Source: Massilia sp. 9096
GTDB taxonomy: Bacteria; Pseudomonadota; Gammaproteobacteria; Burkholderiales; Burkholderiaceae_D
Reading direction: 5' to 3'
Assembly: GCF_000745265.1 (NCBI RefSeq)
Contig: NZ_JQNN01000001.1
Coordinates: 4,960,001-5,024,000 of the forward strand
Length of the DNA stretch: 64,000 nucleotides
Below the pieces are notes generated by a model that worked only from the letters and a program-made list of their open reading frames with translations, did no database searches and was not told where the DNA came from. Shown piece after piece: positions 1-8,546 of this stretch. Within the stretch, counting starts at the first letter, position 1; each line of letters opens with the position of its first letter. The position numbers and the translations under genes are program-made.

Positions 1-3000
1 GCTGATCGTGGTGCCGTCGGGCACCGCGCGCACCGCCAGGATGTCGAGCGCCGGGTTGTCGTAAGGGCCGCTGAAGGTGACGACACCGCGCTCGATGGTC
101 AGCTTCTGGCCGTAGGCCGCGTAGGTGCCGTTGGTGGTGTGGATGCTGCCGTTCACGCGCGGCGGATCGTCGCCGACCATGCGCACGCGCACGCTGCCTT
201 CCAGATAGGTGTCGGCGCCCATGCCGCGCAGGTGGAAGTTGTCGCCGAGGTCGGCCGTCAGGTCGACCGTGAGCGGCACCTTGGCCGGCTTCTTGGGTGG
301 CGGCGCGCTCTGGCCGCGGCCCAGCACGACCACGTCCTCGGAGATGGTCGGGCGGTCCTGCGGCGCCAGCTCGACCAGCGCGCGGTCGGCCTTGAAGTTG
401 CCTTCGACGTTGAAGCGGGTGGCGTCGCGCACCACGCTGGCCTGGCCGCTGACGATCACGGTGCGGTCCGGGCGCGACAGCGCTTCGAGCTTGTTGGCGA
501 CCAGCTTCAGGTTCATGGTCGCCTCGCCGCCGGCGAAGCGCAGGTTGCCGTCGACGCTGGCGCTGCCGCTCTTGCCCTCGAACGCGAGGCGCTGCAGCTG
601 CAGCTGGTCGCCGGCCAGTACCGCGCGCAGCTGGCCGTTGCGCAGGCTCAGGCCCTGGTCGGGCCAGCGCACGGCGAGGGCGTCGCCGTTGACGGTGCCG
701 TTCAGGGTGGGCGCGCCGATCGTGCCGGCGCCGCTCACCGCCAGCGCCAGCGCGCCGTCCAGCTCCAGGCCGGGCTGGCCGAGCAGCGGCGCCACCCAGG
801 CCAGCGAGCCGAGGTTGGCGTTTGCCGTCAATCGCAGCGGGCTGTCGTTGTCGATGCGGCCGTGGATCATCTGCGCGGTGGCGTCGGCCTTGGCCGAGCC
901 GATGCGCGCGCCGTCGATCGCCAGCTGGCCGCGCAGGGCGCCGCCGACCACGTCCGCGCGCATGTCCAGCGTGCGCAGGCCGAGCACCACCGGCACCGTC
1001 TGGCCGGCGATCAGGTCGCCCTTTTCGCGGAACACGTGGACGTTGCCGTTCAGCGCCGGCGTGGCGCCGGCGGCAGTCGGCATCGTCATGTCGAGCGCCC
1101 ACTGCGCGCCCAGGGTCATGTCGCCGCGCAGGTTCTCGCGCACCGCCTCCGAAGCTTGCGCCAGGTAGCCGACCGGGACGCCGGTGGCGCTGCCGCGCGT
1201 GTTCCAGCGCGGCCCGATCTTGGCCAGCGATTCGACCGTGATCGCGCCGGCCGGCAGGCGGACGGTGGCGCCATTGAAGGCGATCTGCTCGGGCTTGGCC
1301 AGGCCGGCGATGCCGCTGCCGGGCGCACCGGCGATGCGCAGCGGCGTCGGCGCCGCCAGCGACAGCGCGAAGCGGCCGCGGTTCTGCAGGCTGTCGATGC
1401 TGCCGTTCCAGGCGTTGGCGGAGAGGGAGCCGTGCACCGCCAGCGAGGCGTCGAAGCCGTCGCCGCGCGCCGCCGCATTGATCGTGTGGGCGCCGCGCGT
1501 GCCGGTCGAGGTCAGGCGCGCAAAGGCGATGCGGGTGCCGCTGGTATCGGCCGTGGCCGCGTCGGCGCCGGTGGTGGCGCGCGGCACGCTGGCGTAGTCG
1601 GTGACCTGCACGTCGAGCGCGAACGGGTCGGCGGCGCCGCGGCCCGCGCCCAGGTTGGCGGTGGCGCGCAGGCCGCGGATCGATTGCGTGCCCATCGCGC
1701 GGATGTTCTGGCCTTCGAGCGAGGCGGTCAGCGACGGCGTGTCCATCGTGCCGGACAGCGTGCCCGAACCGCGCAACGAACCGGCGAAATCGGGACCGAG
1801 CGCGCCCAGCTGCGGCGCGTCGATGCGCCAGTTGAGCGTGTCGCGCCCGCTGCCGAAGGCGCCGCGTGCGGCTACCACGTTGCCGCCCAGGTGCAGGTCG
1901 ATGTCGGCATTCGACACGTGGCGCTTGTCCGCGCTGAGCTTGGCGTAGCCCGACAGCGGCGAATTCGACAGCGTCGACTGCGCCAGCGTCAGGTTGACCG
2001 AGCCACCCATGTCGGCGCCGCTGTGGCCGCTGGCGTCGAAACTGCCGTTGATGCTGCCCGCGAACGGCGAGCCGAAGGCGGCCGGGTTCAGGCGCTGCAT
2101 GCTGCCGCTGGCCTTGACTTCGGCGACACGGGCGTCGGCCTTGCCGCCCAGCCAGGCTTCACCGCTGGCGTGCAGGTTGCCGTTGTTGTTCTTGCGCTGG
2201 GCCGGCACCCAGCCCAGGCCGTTGGCGTCGACCGTGAAGCTGGTGCGCGGCGCCTGCATCGTGCCGCTGACGACGCCGTTGGCGGCCAGTGCGCCGTACA
2301 GGTCGCCGCGCAGCGCGTTCAGCTGGCGTCCATCCAGGTTCCAGGCCAGCTTCTCGCCCGGTGCACCGAAGGCGCCGCGCAGGCCGACCGTGTTCTGGCC
2401 CAGGCCCAGCGTGGCGTTGACGTCGTGCACGTGCACGCCTCCGGGCGCGCCCGCGTCGGCCACCAGCTTGCCCTGGCCGGACAAGGGCTGGTCGAACAGC
2501 CGGCTCGGGCGCAGCGCGAAGTCGGCCGCGACCTGCCATTGCGGGGCGAGGGCGCCGGACGCGTTGATCTCGGCGTTGATGTCGGCCTTGGGGAAGTCGC
2601 CGAAGGCAGCGGGGTCGAGGCGGCTGGCCACCGCGTTGACCTTGAACGGCTTCTTGTCGGCCAGGTTGGCGCTGCCGCTCAAGCGCACGCTGCCGCTGCC
2701 GGCGGTCAGCTGGGCCTGTTGCAGCGTGAGCACGTTCTTGGCCAACGTGGCGTCGGCGGCCAGGCGCAGGCCGGCGTCGCGCAGGTCGACGTTGAGGGTT
2801 TGCGTATCCTCGGTGTTGGCCACGCGCAGGCTGCCGGCGATCGCGGTCTGCTTCATGCTGCCGTAGATCTGGTGCAGGTCGAAGCGATCGGTCTTGAGCG
2901 CGAACTGCGCGGTGCCGAGGCCTTGTTCGTCCGGGCCGCGCTGGACCGAGCCGCTGCCGGTGAAACTGCCGGCGCCGCCCATGTCGAGCAGCACGTCGCT

Positions 3001-4062
3001 GATCTGCATCGACGACAAGGACCCGCCGAGCTTGCCGCGCATCGCGCGCAGCGGCAGGCGCTGCTGGTCGATCGTGCCTTGCGGGCCGTCGTTGGTCAGG
3101 TCGACCGAGCCGGCGATGCTCTTGTTGGCGCCGATCTGCGCCGACACCGCCAGGTTCAGGTCGGCGGTCGGCAGCGACGGGTTGAAAAAGCCCGGGTCGA
3201 TGTTCTGCGCGTTGAGCGTGAACGACTGCAGCGGGATGTCGGCGAACGGCGACATCACGATGCGCGCCTTGCCCTGCGCGCGCGCGGCCTGGCCGCTGGC
3301 GTCGACGATGGTGTTCTGCAGGTCGCCGCCGGCGTGCACCTTCAGCTGCGCGCCGATGTTGCCCGGGCCCTTGGCGCCGGGGGCCTGGCTCAGGCTGGCG
3401 TCGGCATTGAGCTTGTAGGGCAGGGCGTTGTCGATCGTGCCGTTGGCGGCCAGCTGGCCCCAGGGCGTGCTGGCGCTGGCGTAGTCGAGCTTCCAGCGGG
3501 TCTTGTCGCCGTGCAGCTGCGCGCGCACGGCGTCGATCTCGGTGGTGGGCGGGGCGCCGTTGATTTGACTGGTGGTGCGGTCGACCAGCAGCACCTTGCC
3601 GACGCGCGCATCCTCGACGGCGACCTGGAACGGCGGCGCCAGGCGCTTGGGCATCGGCGTCTTTTCGTCGGTTTTCTTGAGCGTCTCGACCTGCAGCACG
3701 CGCGCGTACAGCTGGTCGATCTCGATGCCGCGCGACAGGTATTGCCAGGGCTTCCAGTCGATGTCGATGTCGTCCGCGGTCATGACCGAGGTGTCGCTGC
3801 GGAACACGACGTGGGCGATGTGCATGTGGCCGTACAGCGAACCGGACACGCCCGACAGCGTGAGCTTGCCGCCGCTGGCGTTGGCGGCGCGCTGGGCGAT
3901 CATCTGCAGCGTGGTTTCGCGCCCCCCGTACCAGACCACGCCGCCGACGACGATGGCGAAGATGCCCACGCCGATCGCGACGCGGCGTGGCCAGCGGCGC
4001 TTGGGCGGCTGCGTCTGTGGCGCCTGGTCGGTCGGCGGGGTGGCGTTATCGGTGGTATCCAT
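1..4062 (-). CDS. tamB: Translocation and assembly module inner-membrane protein TamB (3' end outside window)
   Basis: TamB spans the periplasm and works with TamA in lipid transport and outer-membrane protein assembly. The reading frame is open from the ATG at 4062 to the window edge, giving 1,354 residues with no stop. An N-terminal membrane anchor lies near residues 25-50 (RRVAIGVGIFAIVVGGVVWY). A long repetitive beta-rich body follows, and the family-typical motif AYGQKLTIERGVVTFSGP appears close to the left edge, as in the DUF490 region of TamB. Roughly 100-200 residues should remain outside. The start lies 4 nt after the tamA stop, so the two are almost certainly co-transcribed. A large antisense frame on the plus strand here is a GC-bias shadow. 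Confidence 0.93.
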   Translation of the reverse strand, partial: MDTTDNATPPTDQAPQTQPPKRRWPRRVAIGVGIFAIVVGGVVWYGGRETTLQMIAQRAANASGGKLTLSGVSGSLYGHMHIAHVVFRSDTSVMTADDIDIDWKPWQYLSRGIEIDQLYARVLQVETLKKTDEKTPMPKRLAPPFQVAVEDARVGKVLLVDRTTSQINGAPPTTEIDAVRAQLHGDKTRWKLDYASASTPWGQLAANGTIDNALPYKLNADASLSQAPGAKGPGNIGAQLKVHAGGDLQNTIVDASGQAARAQGKARIVMSPFADIPLQSFTLNAQNIDPGFFNPSLPTADLNLAVSAQIGANKSIAGSVDLTNDGPQGTIDQQRLPLRAMRGKLGGSLSSMQISDVLLDMGGAGSFTGSGSVQRGPDEQGLGTAQFALKTDRFDLHQIYGSMKQTAIAGSLRVANTEDTQTLNVDLRDAGLRLAADATLAKNVLTLQQAQLTAGSGSVRLSGSANLADKKPFKVNAVASRLDPAAFGDFPKADINAEINASGALAPQWQVAADFALRPSRLFDQPLSGQGKLVADAGAPGGVHVHDVNATLGLGQNTVGLRGAFGAPGEKLAWNLDGRQLNALRGDLYGALAANGVVSGTMQAPRTSFTVDANGLGWVPAQRKNNNGNLHASGEAWLGGKADARVAEVKASGSMQRLNPAAFGSPFAGSINGSFDASGHSGADMGGSVNLTLAQSTLSNSPLSGYAKLSADKRHVSNADIDLHLGGNVVAARGAFGSGRDTLNWRIDAPQLGALGPDFAGSLRGSGTLSGTMDTPSLTASLEGQNIRAMGTQSIRGLRATANLGAGRGAADPFALDVQVTDYASVPRATTGADAATADTSGTRIAFARLTSTGTRGAHTINAAARGDGFDASLAVHGSLSANAWNGSIDSLQNRGRFALSLAAPTPLRIAGAPGSGIAGLAKPEQIAFNGATVRLPAGAITVESLAKIGPRWNTRGSATGVPVGYLAQASEAVRENLRGDMTLGAQWALDMTMPTAAGATPALNGNVHVFREKGDLIAGQTVPVVLGLRTLDMRADVVGGALRGQLAIDGARIGSAKADATAQMIHGRIDNDSPLRLTANANLGSLAWVAPLLGQPGLELDGALALAVSGAGTIGAPTLNGTVNGDALAVRWPDQGLSLRNGQLRAVLAGDQLQLQRLAFEGKSGSASVDGNLRFAGGEATMNLKLVANKLEALSRPDRTVIVSGQASVVRDATRFNVEGNFKADRALVELAPQDRPTISEDVVVLGRGQSAPPPKKPAKVPLTVDLTADLGDNFHLRGMGADTYLEGSVRVRMVGDDPPRVNGSIHTTNGTYAAYGQKLTIERGVVTFSGPYDNPALDILAVRAVPDGTTIS

Positions 4063-4066
4063 ACAA

Positions 4067-6103
4067 TCAGAAGGTAAATCCAAGCGAGAAGTGCAGGCGC
4101 ACCTTGTGCACCGCCTTGCCGTAGGCGACGTCGACGTTGATCGGGCCGACCGGGCTGCGCCAGCGCGCGCCCACGCCGTAGCCGACCTTCGGTTTCAGGT
4201 CGGAGAAGTTGTCGGCGGCGTTGCCGACGTCGTAGAACACGGCCGCGCCCCAGGGCGGCTTGAAGAAATAGTCGTACTCGGCGCTGGCGGTGAACAGGTA
4301 GCGCGCGCCGGTGATGGCGCTGCCGACCGGGATGCCGAGCTCCTGGTAGCCGTAGCCGCGCACCGAGCCGTCGCCGCCGGCGCGGAACAGGAAGGTCGAC
4401 GGCACGCCGGCCTTGTCCTTGGACAGCACCGCGCCGAACTCGCCGCGCGTGATCAGGGTGCCGTTGTCGCCCAGCGGGTAGTAGTCCAGCGCGCGCGTGT
4501 AGGTGCGCAGGAAGCGTTCGTCGGTCAGGATCGGCAGGACGGCGACGCCGAGCTGGGTGTTGACGATGTAGCCCTGGTTCGGTTGCACCAGGCTGTCCAG
4601 GTGGCGCTTGGTGATCGAGAACGTCAGCGGCACGCTTTTGACGCGCGTGAACGGCAGGTTGTCGATCGCGACCTGTTCGGTCAGCGCCTGCAGCGTCAGG
4701 CTGCGCTCGAGCAGCGGCGAGCCCCAGGCGCGGGTGGCGTCGATGCTGGTGGTGCGCGTGACCTGGCCTTCGGCGTCGAGACGCTGGTAGCCGGCGCCGA
4801 CGCTGTTGCGGTAGCCGTTGGAGGTGACCGGCCAGTAAAAATCGGTGCGCAGGGTCTGCTGCTTCTGCTCGTAGATCAGGTTGCTCTTCATGCGCTTGCC
4901 GAAGACGTTCAGGTCGTCGTACGAGGCTTGCGCGCGTGCACCCAGGTTGGTCGAGTAGCCGACGCCGACCGACACGTTCTTGCGCTTGTTTTCGGTCACC
5001 CGCACCAGCACCGGCAGCGTGCTCGGGCCGCCCTGGGCCGCGGCGGTCTGGGCGGGAGCCTGGCCCTGGGCGCTGGCCTGGTTCAGGTTGGCGACCTGCT
5101 GGTCGAGCACCGGCGCCATGTCGGCGCTGACTTCGACGCTGGCGAAGTAGCCGGTCTCCTGCAGCCGGCCCTGCAGCGCCTGCAGCGCGGCTTCGCTGTA
5201 CTCGTCGCCGGGCTTGATCTGGTTGAGGTTGTTGATGATGCTGGCCGGGTAGCGCTGCAGGCCCTGGATCTCGAGGCCGCCGAAGTGCATGTCCGGGCCG
5301 CTGTCGATCACGACCTTCAGGCGGGCGCGCCGGGTTTCCGGATCGACCGTGGCATTGGAATCGGCCAGCTCCGCGCGCGGGAAACGCGATTGCGTCACCT
5401 GGCGCAGCAGGCCGCGCTTGGCGGCTTCCCAATCGGCAGTGCGGAAGCGCGTGCCGGCCGGCAGCGTCCAGCGGTTGCGCAGCGAAGCGGTGTCGAACGG
5501 GTTGTCGCCCTGCTTGAACGGCGCGAAGCCGCGCAGCTCGATGTCGACGTCGCCCACCACGGTCGGCTCGCCGGGATCGACCTCGACCACCGCCACCGGC
5601 GTGGCGCCCGTCATGTCCAGGCGTGCGTTGACCTTGGGCGAGTAATAGCCCTCGGTGGCGACCAGGGTCTTGACCTCGTTGGGCGCGGTGCGCACCAGGC
5701 GCCGCAGCTGTTCCAGGTCGACGTTGGCGTTGCCGCGCCAGCGCATCAGGTCGAGGTTGTTTTCCAACAGCTCGCGCAGCGCGCGCGGGGACTCGATGCG
5801 CACGGTGTAGCGCACCGTGCGTACCTGGTCCAGCGCCTGCGCATTGGCGGCGGCCTGCGCTTCGGCCTGGGTGACCGGCTGGGTGGGCGGGCGCTGCTGC
5901 GGCTGCTGGGGATCTTGCGGCTGCTGCGGCTGCGGTTGCGGTTCTTGCGGCGCCGGCGCTGGCGCTTGTTGCGCTGGAGCTGTTGCCATTTGGGCAGCCA
6001 CGACCGGCGCGAGGCATAGCGCGTTCACGCCCAGCACGATTTGTGCCAAAATTCGTGGTCGCGCCGGCGCCATCGCCGTGAGCTGGTCGGGTCGTACAAG
6101 CAA
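4067..6103 (-). CDS. tamA: Outer-membrane assembly protein TamA (BamA/Omp85 family)
   Basis: TamA is an Omp85-family outer-membrane barrel that partners TamB. Residues 1-38 look like a signal peptide ending near VVAAQ. Residues 41-78 form an unusual Gln/Pro-rich linker. POTRA domains cover about 95-375, and the rest is the 16-strand surface-antigen barrel ending in Phe (LGFTF), the usual outer-membrane C-terminal signature. A Gln/Ala-rich insertion at about 331-362 interrupts the last POTRA. At 678 residues it is about 100 longer than the E. coli protein. I chose the TTG start at 6103 because GGAG lies 6 nt upstream. An ATG at 6073 would also leave a signal peptide but lacks a ribosome site. 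It precedes tamB with a 4-nt gap. Confidence 0.93.
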   Translation of the reverse strand: MLVRPDQLTAMAPARPRILAQIVLGVNALCLAPVVAAQMATAPAQQAPAPAPQEPQPQPQQPQDPQQPQQRPPTQPVTQAEAQAAANAQALDQVRTVRYTVRIESPRALRELLENNLDLMRWRGNANVDLEQLRRLVRTAPNEVKTLVATEGYYSPKVNARLDMTGATPVAVVEVDPGEPTVVGDVDIELRGFAPFKQGDNPFDTASLRNRWTLPAGTRFRTADWEAAKRGLLRQVTQSRFPRAELADSNATVDPETRRARLKVVIDSGPDMHFGGLEIQGLQRYPASIINNLNQIKPGDEYSEAALQALQGRLQETGYFASVEVSADMAPVLDQQVANLNQASAQGQAPAQTAAAQGGPSTLPVLVRVTENKRKNVSVGVGYSTNLGARAQASYDDLNVFGKRMKSNLIYEQKQQTLRTDFYWPVTSNGYRNSVGAGYQRLDAEGQVTRTTSIDATRAWGSPLLERSLTLQALTEQVAIDNLPFTRVKSVPLTFSITKRHLDSLVQPNQGYIVNTQLGVAVLPILTDERFLRTYTRALDYYPLGDNGTLITRGEFGAVLSKDKAGVPSTFLFRAGGDGSVRGYGYQELGIPVGSAITGARYLFTASAEYDYFFKPPWGAAVFYDVGNAADNFSDLKPKVGYGVGARWRSPVGPINVDVAYGKAVHKVRLHFSLGFTF

Positions 6104-6189
6104 AACTTACTCCAATTCGTCAATATGCCGGCCACATCTTAACTTATTGTTAAAAGGGGTGGCGGACGGTTTAATTCAGGAAAATCAAC
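6104..6189. promoter_or_regulatory. Divergent promoter region between tamA and queC
   Basis: This short AT-richer spacer separates the divergent tamA and queC genes and must hold both promoters. A CAGGA ribosome site lies about 10 nt before the queC ATG. I see no preQ1 riboswitch-like fold here. Confidence 0.4.
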
Positions 6190-6897
6190 ATGCAACAAGC
6201 GGATTCCGCACTGGTATTGTTCAGCGGCGGCCAAGACTCCACCACCTGCCTGGCCTGGGCGCTGCAGCGCTACGTGCGCGTGGAAACCATCGGCTTCGAC
6301 TACGGCCAGCGCCATGCGATCGAACTCGAGGTGCGTCCGACCGTGCTGGCCAAGATGCGCGCGCTGTCGCCCGGCTGGGATGGGCGCCTCGGCGAAGACC
6401 ACCTGATCGACCTGTCGCTGATTTCCCGTATCTCGGACACGGCGCTGACCAGCAACGTCGAGATCGCGATGCAGGAAAATGGCTTGCCGAACACGTTCGT
6501 GCCGGGCCGCAACTTGATGTTCATGACGGTAGCCGCCACCGTCGCCTACCGCCGCGGCTTGAACGTGCTGGTCGGCGGCATGTGCGAGACCGACTTCTCC
6601 GGCTACCCGGATTGCCGCGACGACACCATGAAGGCGCTGCAGGTCGCGCTCAACCTCGGCATGGCGACGCGCCTGAAGGTCGAGACCCCGCTGATGTGGA
6701 TCGACAAGAAGCAGACCTGGGAGCTGGCGGAGCAGTGCGGCGGCACGGCGCTGGTCGACCTGATCCGCTTCGACACCCACACCTGCTACCTGGGCGAGCG
6801 CGGCGCGGCCCACCCATGGGGCCACGGCTGCGGCACCTGCCCGGCCTGCGCCTTGCGCGCGCGCGGGTACGCGCAATACGTGCAGGCGCATGCATGA
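6190..6897 (+). CDS. queC: 7-cyano-7-deazaguanine synthase QueC
   Basis: QueC converts 7-carboxy-7-deazaguanine to preQ0, an ATP-dependent step in queuosine biosynthesis in the cytoplasm. The PP-loop SGGQDS lies at residues 12-17. The C-terminal zinc site is intact: Cys199, Cys214, Cys217 and Cys220 (GCGTCPAC). Its 235 residues match the family. No other queuosine genes are adjacent. The gene stands alone, with tamA divergent upstream. Confidence 0.96.
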   Translation: MQQADSALVLFSGGQDSTTCLAWALQRYVRVETIGFDYGQRHAIELEVRPTVLAKMRALSPGWDGRLGEDHLIDLSLISRISDTALTSNVEIAMQENGLPNTFVPGRNLMFMTVAATVAYRRGLNVLVGGMCETDFSGYPDCRDDTMKALQVALNLGMATRLKVETPLMWIDKKQTWELAEQCGGTALVDLIRFDTHTCYLGERGAAHPWGHGCGTCPACALRARGYAQYVQAHA

Positions 6898-7003
6898 AAT
6901 TCGTGACTTGCGCGCGCCTTACGACCATGGCGCGGCGGCGCGCAAGGTGATCGCCGCCGGCCTGCCGATCGTGTTCGCGATGCGGCTGGTCGAAGGCATC
7001 TGA
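6890..7003 (+). CDS. Possible 37-residue small protein overlapping the queC end
   Basis: An ATG at 6890 opens a 37-codon frame that overlaps the last 8 nt of queC and ends at TGA 7001-7003. The product starts [14 protein letters not shown] and has a hydrophobic stretch ([12 protein letters not shown]). It could be a translationally coupled small protein or the tail of a decayed gene. I do not recognise it, and no independent ribosome site is evident. Confidence 0.25.
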   Translation: MHEIRDLRAPYDHGAAARKVIAAGLPIVFAMRLVEGI

Positions 7004-7015
7004 ATCTTCTTTGAT

Positions 7016-7390
7016 TTACACCGCCTGTTCGCGCAGCATGCGCTGCTTGCGCGAGCGGCCGAACACGTACCAGATCACGGCCAGCGGCAGCAGCAGCGGC
7101 AACAGCAGCGGCGAAATCGCCAGCGCCAGCAGCGCCATGCCCAGCGCCAGGCCGCCGGCCAGCATGATGCCGACCCCGGCGAACACCGCCGCCAGCACGA
7201 CGCCCACGAACAGCATGACGACGCCGGCCAGCAGCATGCCGCCGCCCGCGAACACCAGGCCAAGCAGGGCGCCGAGCGGGCCGTCGACATGGTCGCCGTC
7301 GATGTCGACACCGATGCCGTTGCCGCCGAAGACGTTCCAGGCGAATACGGCGAACAGGAAGAAAACGATGATGGCGACGGTCTTTTTCAT
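7016..7390 (-). CDS. Small hypothetical inner-membrane protein
   Basis: This 124-residue protein begins MKKTVAIIVFFLFAVFAW. The first hydrophobic segment is followed by an acidic Gly/Asp loop (GNGIGVDIDGDHVDGP). Two or three long Gly/Ala/Leu-rich membrane spans and a basic C-terminus (GRSRKQR) come next. The start at 7390 has a GAGGA ribosome site. Longer upstream starts would add a non-hydrophobic, Cys-rich leader and are rejected. The function is unknown. The next gene, 7599, is divergent. Confidence 0.75.
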   Translation of the reverse strand: MKKTVAIIVFFLFAVFAWNVFGGNGIGVDIDGDHVDGPLGALLGLVFAGGGMLLAGVVMLFVGVVLAAVFAGVGIMLAGGLALGMALLALAISPLLLPLLLPLAVIWYVFGRSRKQRMLREQAV

Positions 7391-7598
7391 GATGGTGTCC
7401 TCGGTGATTGGGGTGTCGATGAAGCCACTGTATCTGCATGCTTGTCGCGCGGCCATCGACGTGCGACAAGCTGCCGTTTTGGCGGGACCGGAGGTTGCCG
7501 GCGCGGGATGAACGGCAGCCGGGCTTGACGGGAAGTAAGCCTTGCAATGCGAGACCATCTGTCTATACTGACAGCCTGCTCTGTCACAGGAGGCCTGT

Positions 7599-7835
7599 AT
7601 GCGAAACATCCACGCTGATCCGAACCAGCGGGCCTGGGGCGATGCGGCCGGCTACAAGAATCCGCCGTCGGCGCCGCCCACGATCCCGCCGATCATCATC
7701 AATCCGTTCACCGACCAGACCCGCAGGCCTATCCCGAATCCGGCGATCGACCCGCGCAGCAAGCCCCCTGGGCCGCCCATCGTGCCGCCGCCCGGTCCGA
7801 GCCTGCGCATGGCCGGCCGGCCGCGGCCTGCCTGA
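7599..7835 (+). CDS. Small proline-rich hypothetical protein
   Basis: This 78-residue product is very rich in Pro and contains runs such as PPTIPPIIINPF and PPGPPIVPPPGP. The AGGAGG ribosome site is near ideal and lies 7 nt before the ATG, which is the main reason to accept it. It has no signal peptide, membrane span or recognisable domain. A similar-length frame on the other strand lacks such a ribosome site. Confidence 0.6.
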   Translation: MRNIHADPNQRAWGDAAGYKNPPSAPPTIPPIIINPFTDQTRRPIPNPAIDPRSKPPGPPIVPPPGPSLRMAGRPRPA

Positions 7836-7933
7836 CCCGGTTTTTGCAGGGAAAAGGCAGCTTCTGCTTGTCCAGTCGGGCGGAATTTTCTATGATCAGG
7901 GGTTGGGCACAACCCCTGAACGAGACTGGAACA

Positions 7934-8446
7934 ATGAGCAACGAAGTACCCGAGCACGAAGATAACTTCAACGATGAGCCGAGCGACGCCCCGGTGCAGG
8001 AAGCACGCCTGTGGCAAGGCAACGGCTGGACCGCGCGCGTCATCAAGAACGACGACGACGACGGCTGGGCGGTCGCCATGTACAAGGATGGCGAGCCGGA
8101 GCCGGCGCTGGTCGGTCCCTGGACCATGGGCCGCGACAAGAAGAACCCGAAGCCGCTCGACGTCAACGCCTTCAACACGCTGATCAAGACGGCGTCCGAG
8201 GTGATCCGCCGCCACGAGCAGCACCTGCACGCGATGCTGCACAAGAGCACGGTCGTGTCGACCGCGCAGGGCGAACTCAAGGTCACGCTCGACATCGTGC
8301 CCGACGAGGACAACCCGTACGCGCTGCTGGCCGCCATCGACGAGATGGGCGAGCAGGTGGCACAGGTGCGCGTCGAGGCATCCTTCAAGCTGTCGCCGTC
8401 GTCGGCCCAGGCCTGGGTCGAGAACGATTTCCGCGCGCCGCGCTGA
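7934..8446 (+). CDS. Acidic hypothetical protein, about 170 residues
   Basis: The protein starts MSNEVPEHEDNFNDEP. It has an acidic N-terminus, then a Trp-containing stretch (WQGNGWTARVIKNDDDDGW). A predicted helix-rich middle with IRRHEQHLHAMLH follows, then a C-terminal alpha/beta section. I chose the ATG at 7934. An in-frame ATG at 7844 would add a leader that does not look coding. I do not recognise the family. It is most likely cytoplasmic, with no signal or membrane segment. Confidence 0.7.
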   Translation: MSNEVPEHEDNFNDEPSDAPVQEARLWQGNGWTARVIKNDDDDGWAVAMYKDGEPEPALVGPWTMGRDKKNPKPLDVNAFNTLIKTASEVIRRHEQHLHAMLHKSTVVSTAQGELKVTLDIVPDEDNPYALLAAIDEMGEQVAQVRVEASFKLSPSSAQAWVENDFRAPR

Positions 8447-8546
8447 ATCGGCAATCCACAGTAACCTCACAGCAACATCGACGGTTTTTCCGGGCGAAAC
8501 CCTGCTAATATTTCCTCAGTGAATTATCTGCAATCAAGGGAATCCG

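Noticed and set aside
139..4077. 1,312-codon plus-strand open frame over tamB
   Set aside because: It is an antisense shadow of tamB: Arg/Ala/Val/Gln-rich, without domains, while the minus strand matches TamB motifs.
6104..6189. preQ1 riboswitch before queC
   Set aside because: The spacer is too short and lacks the conserved aptamer features.
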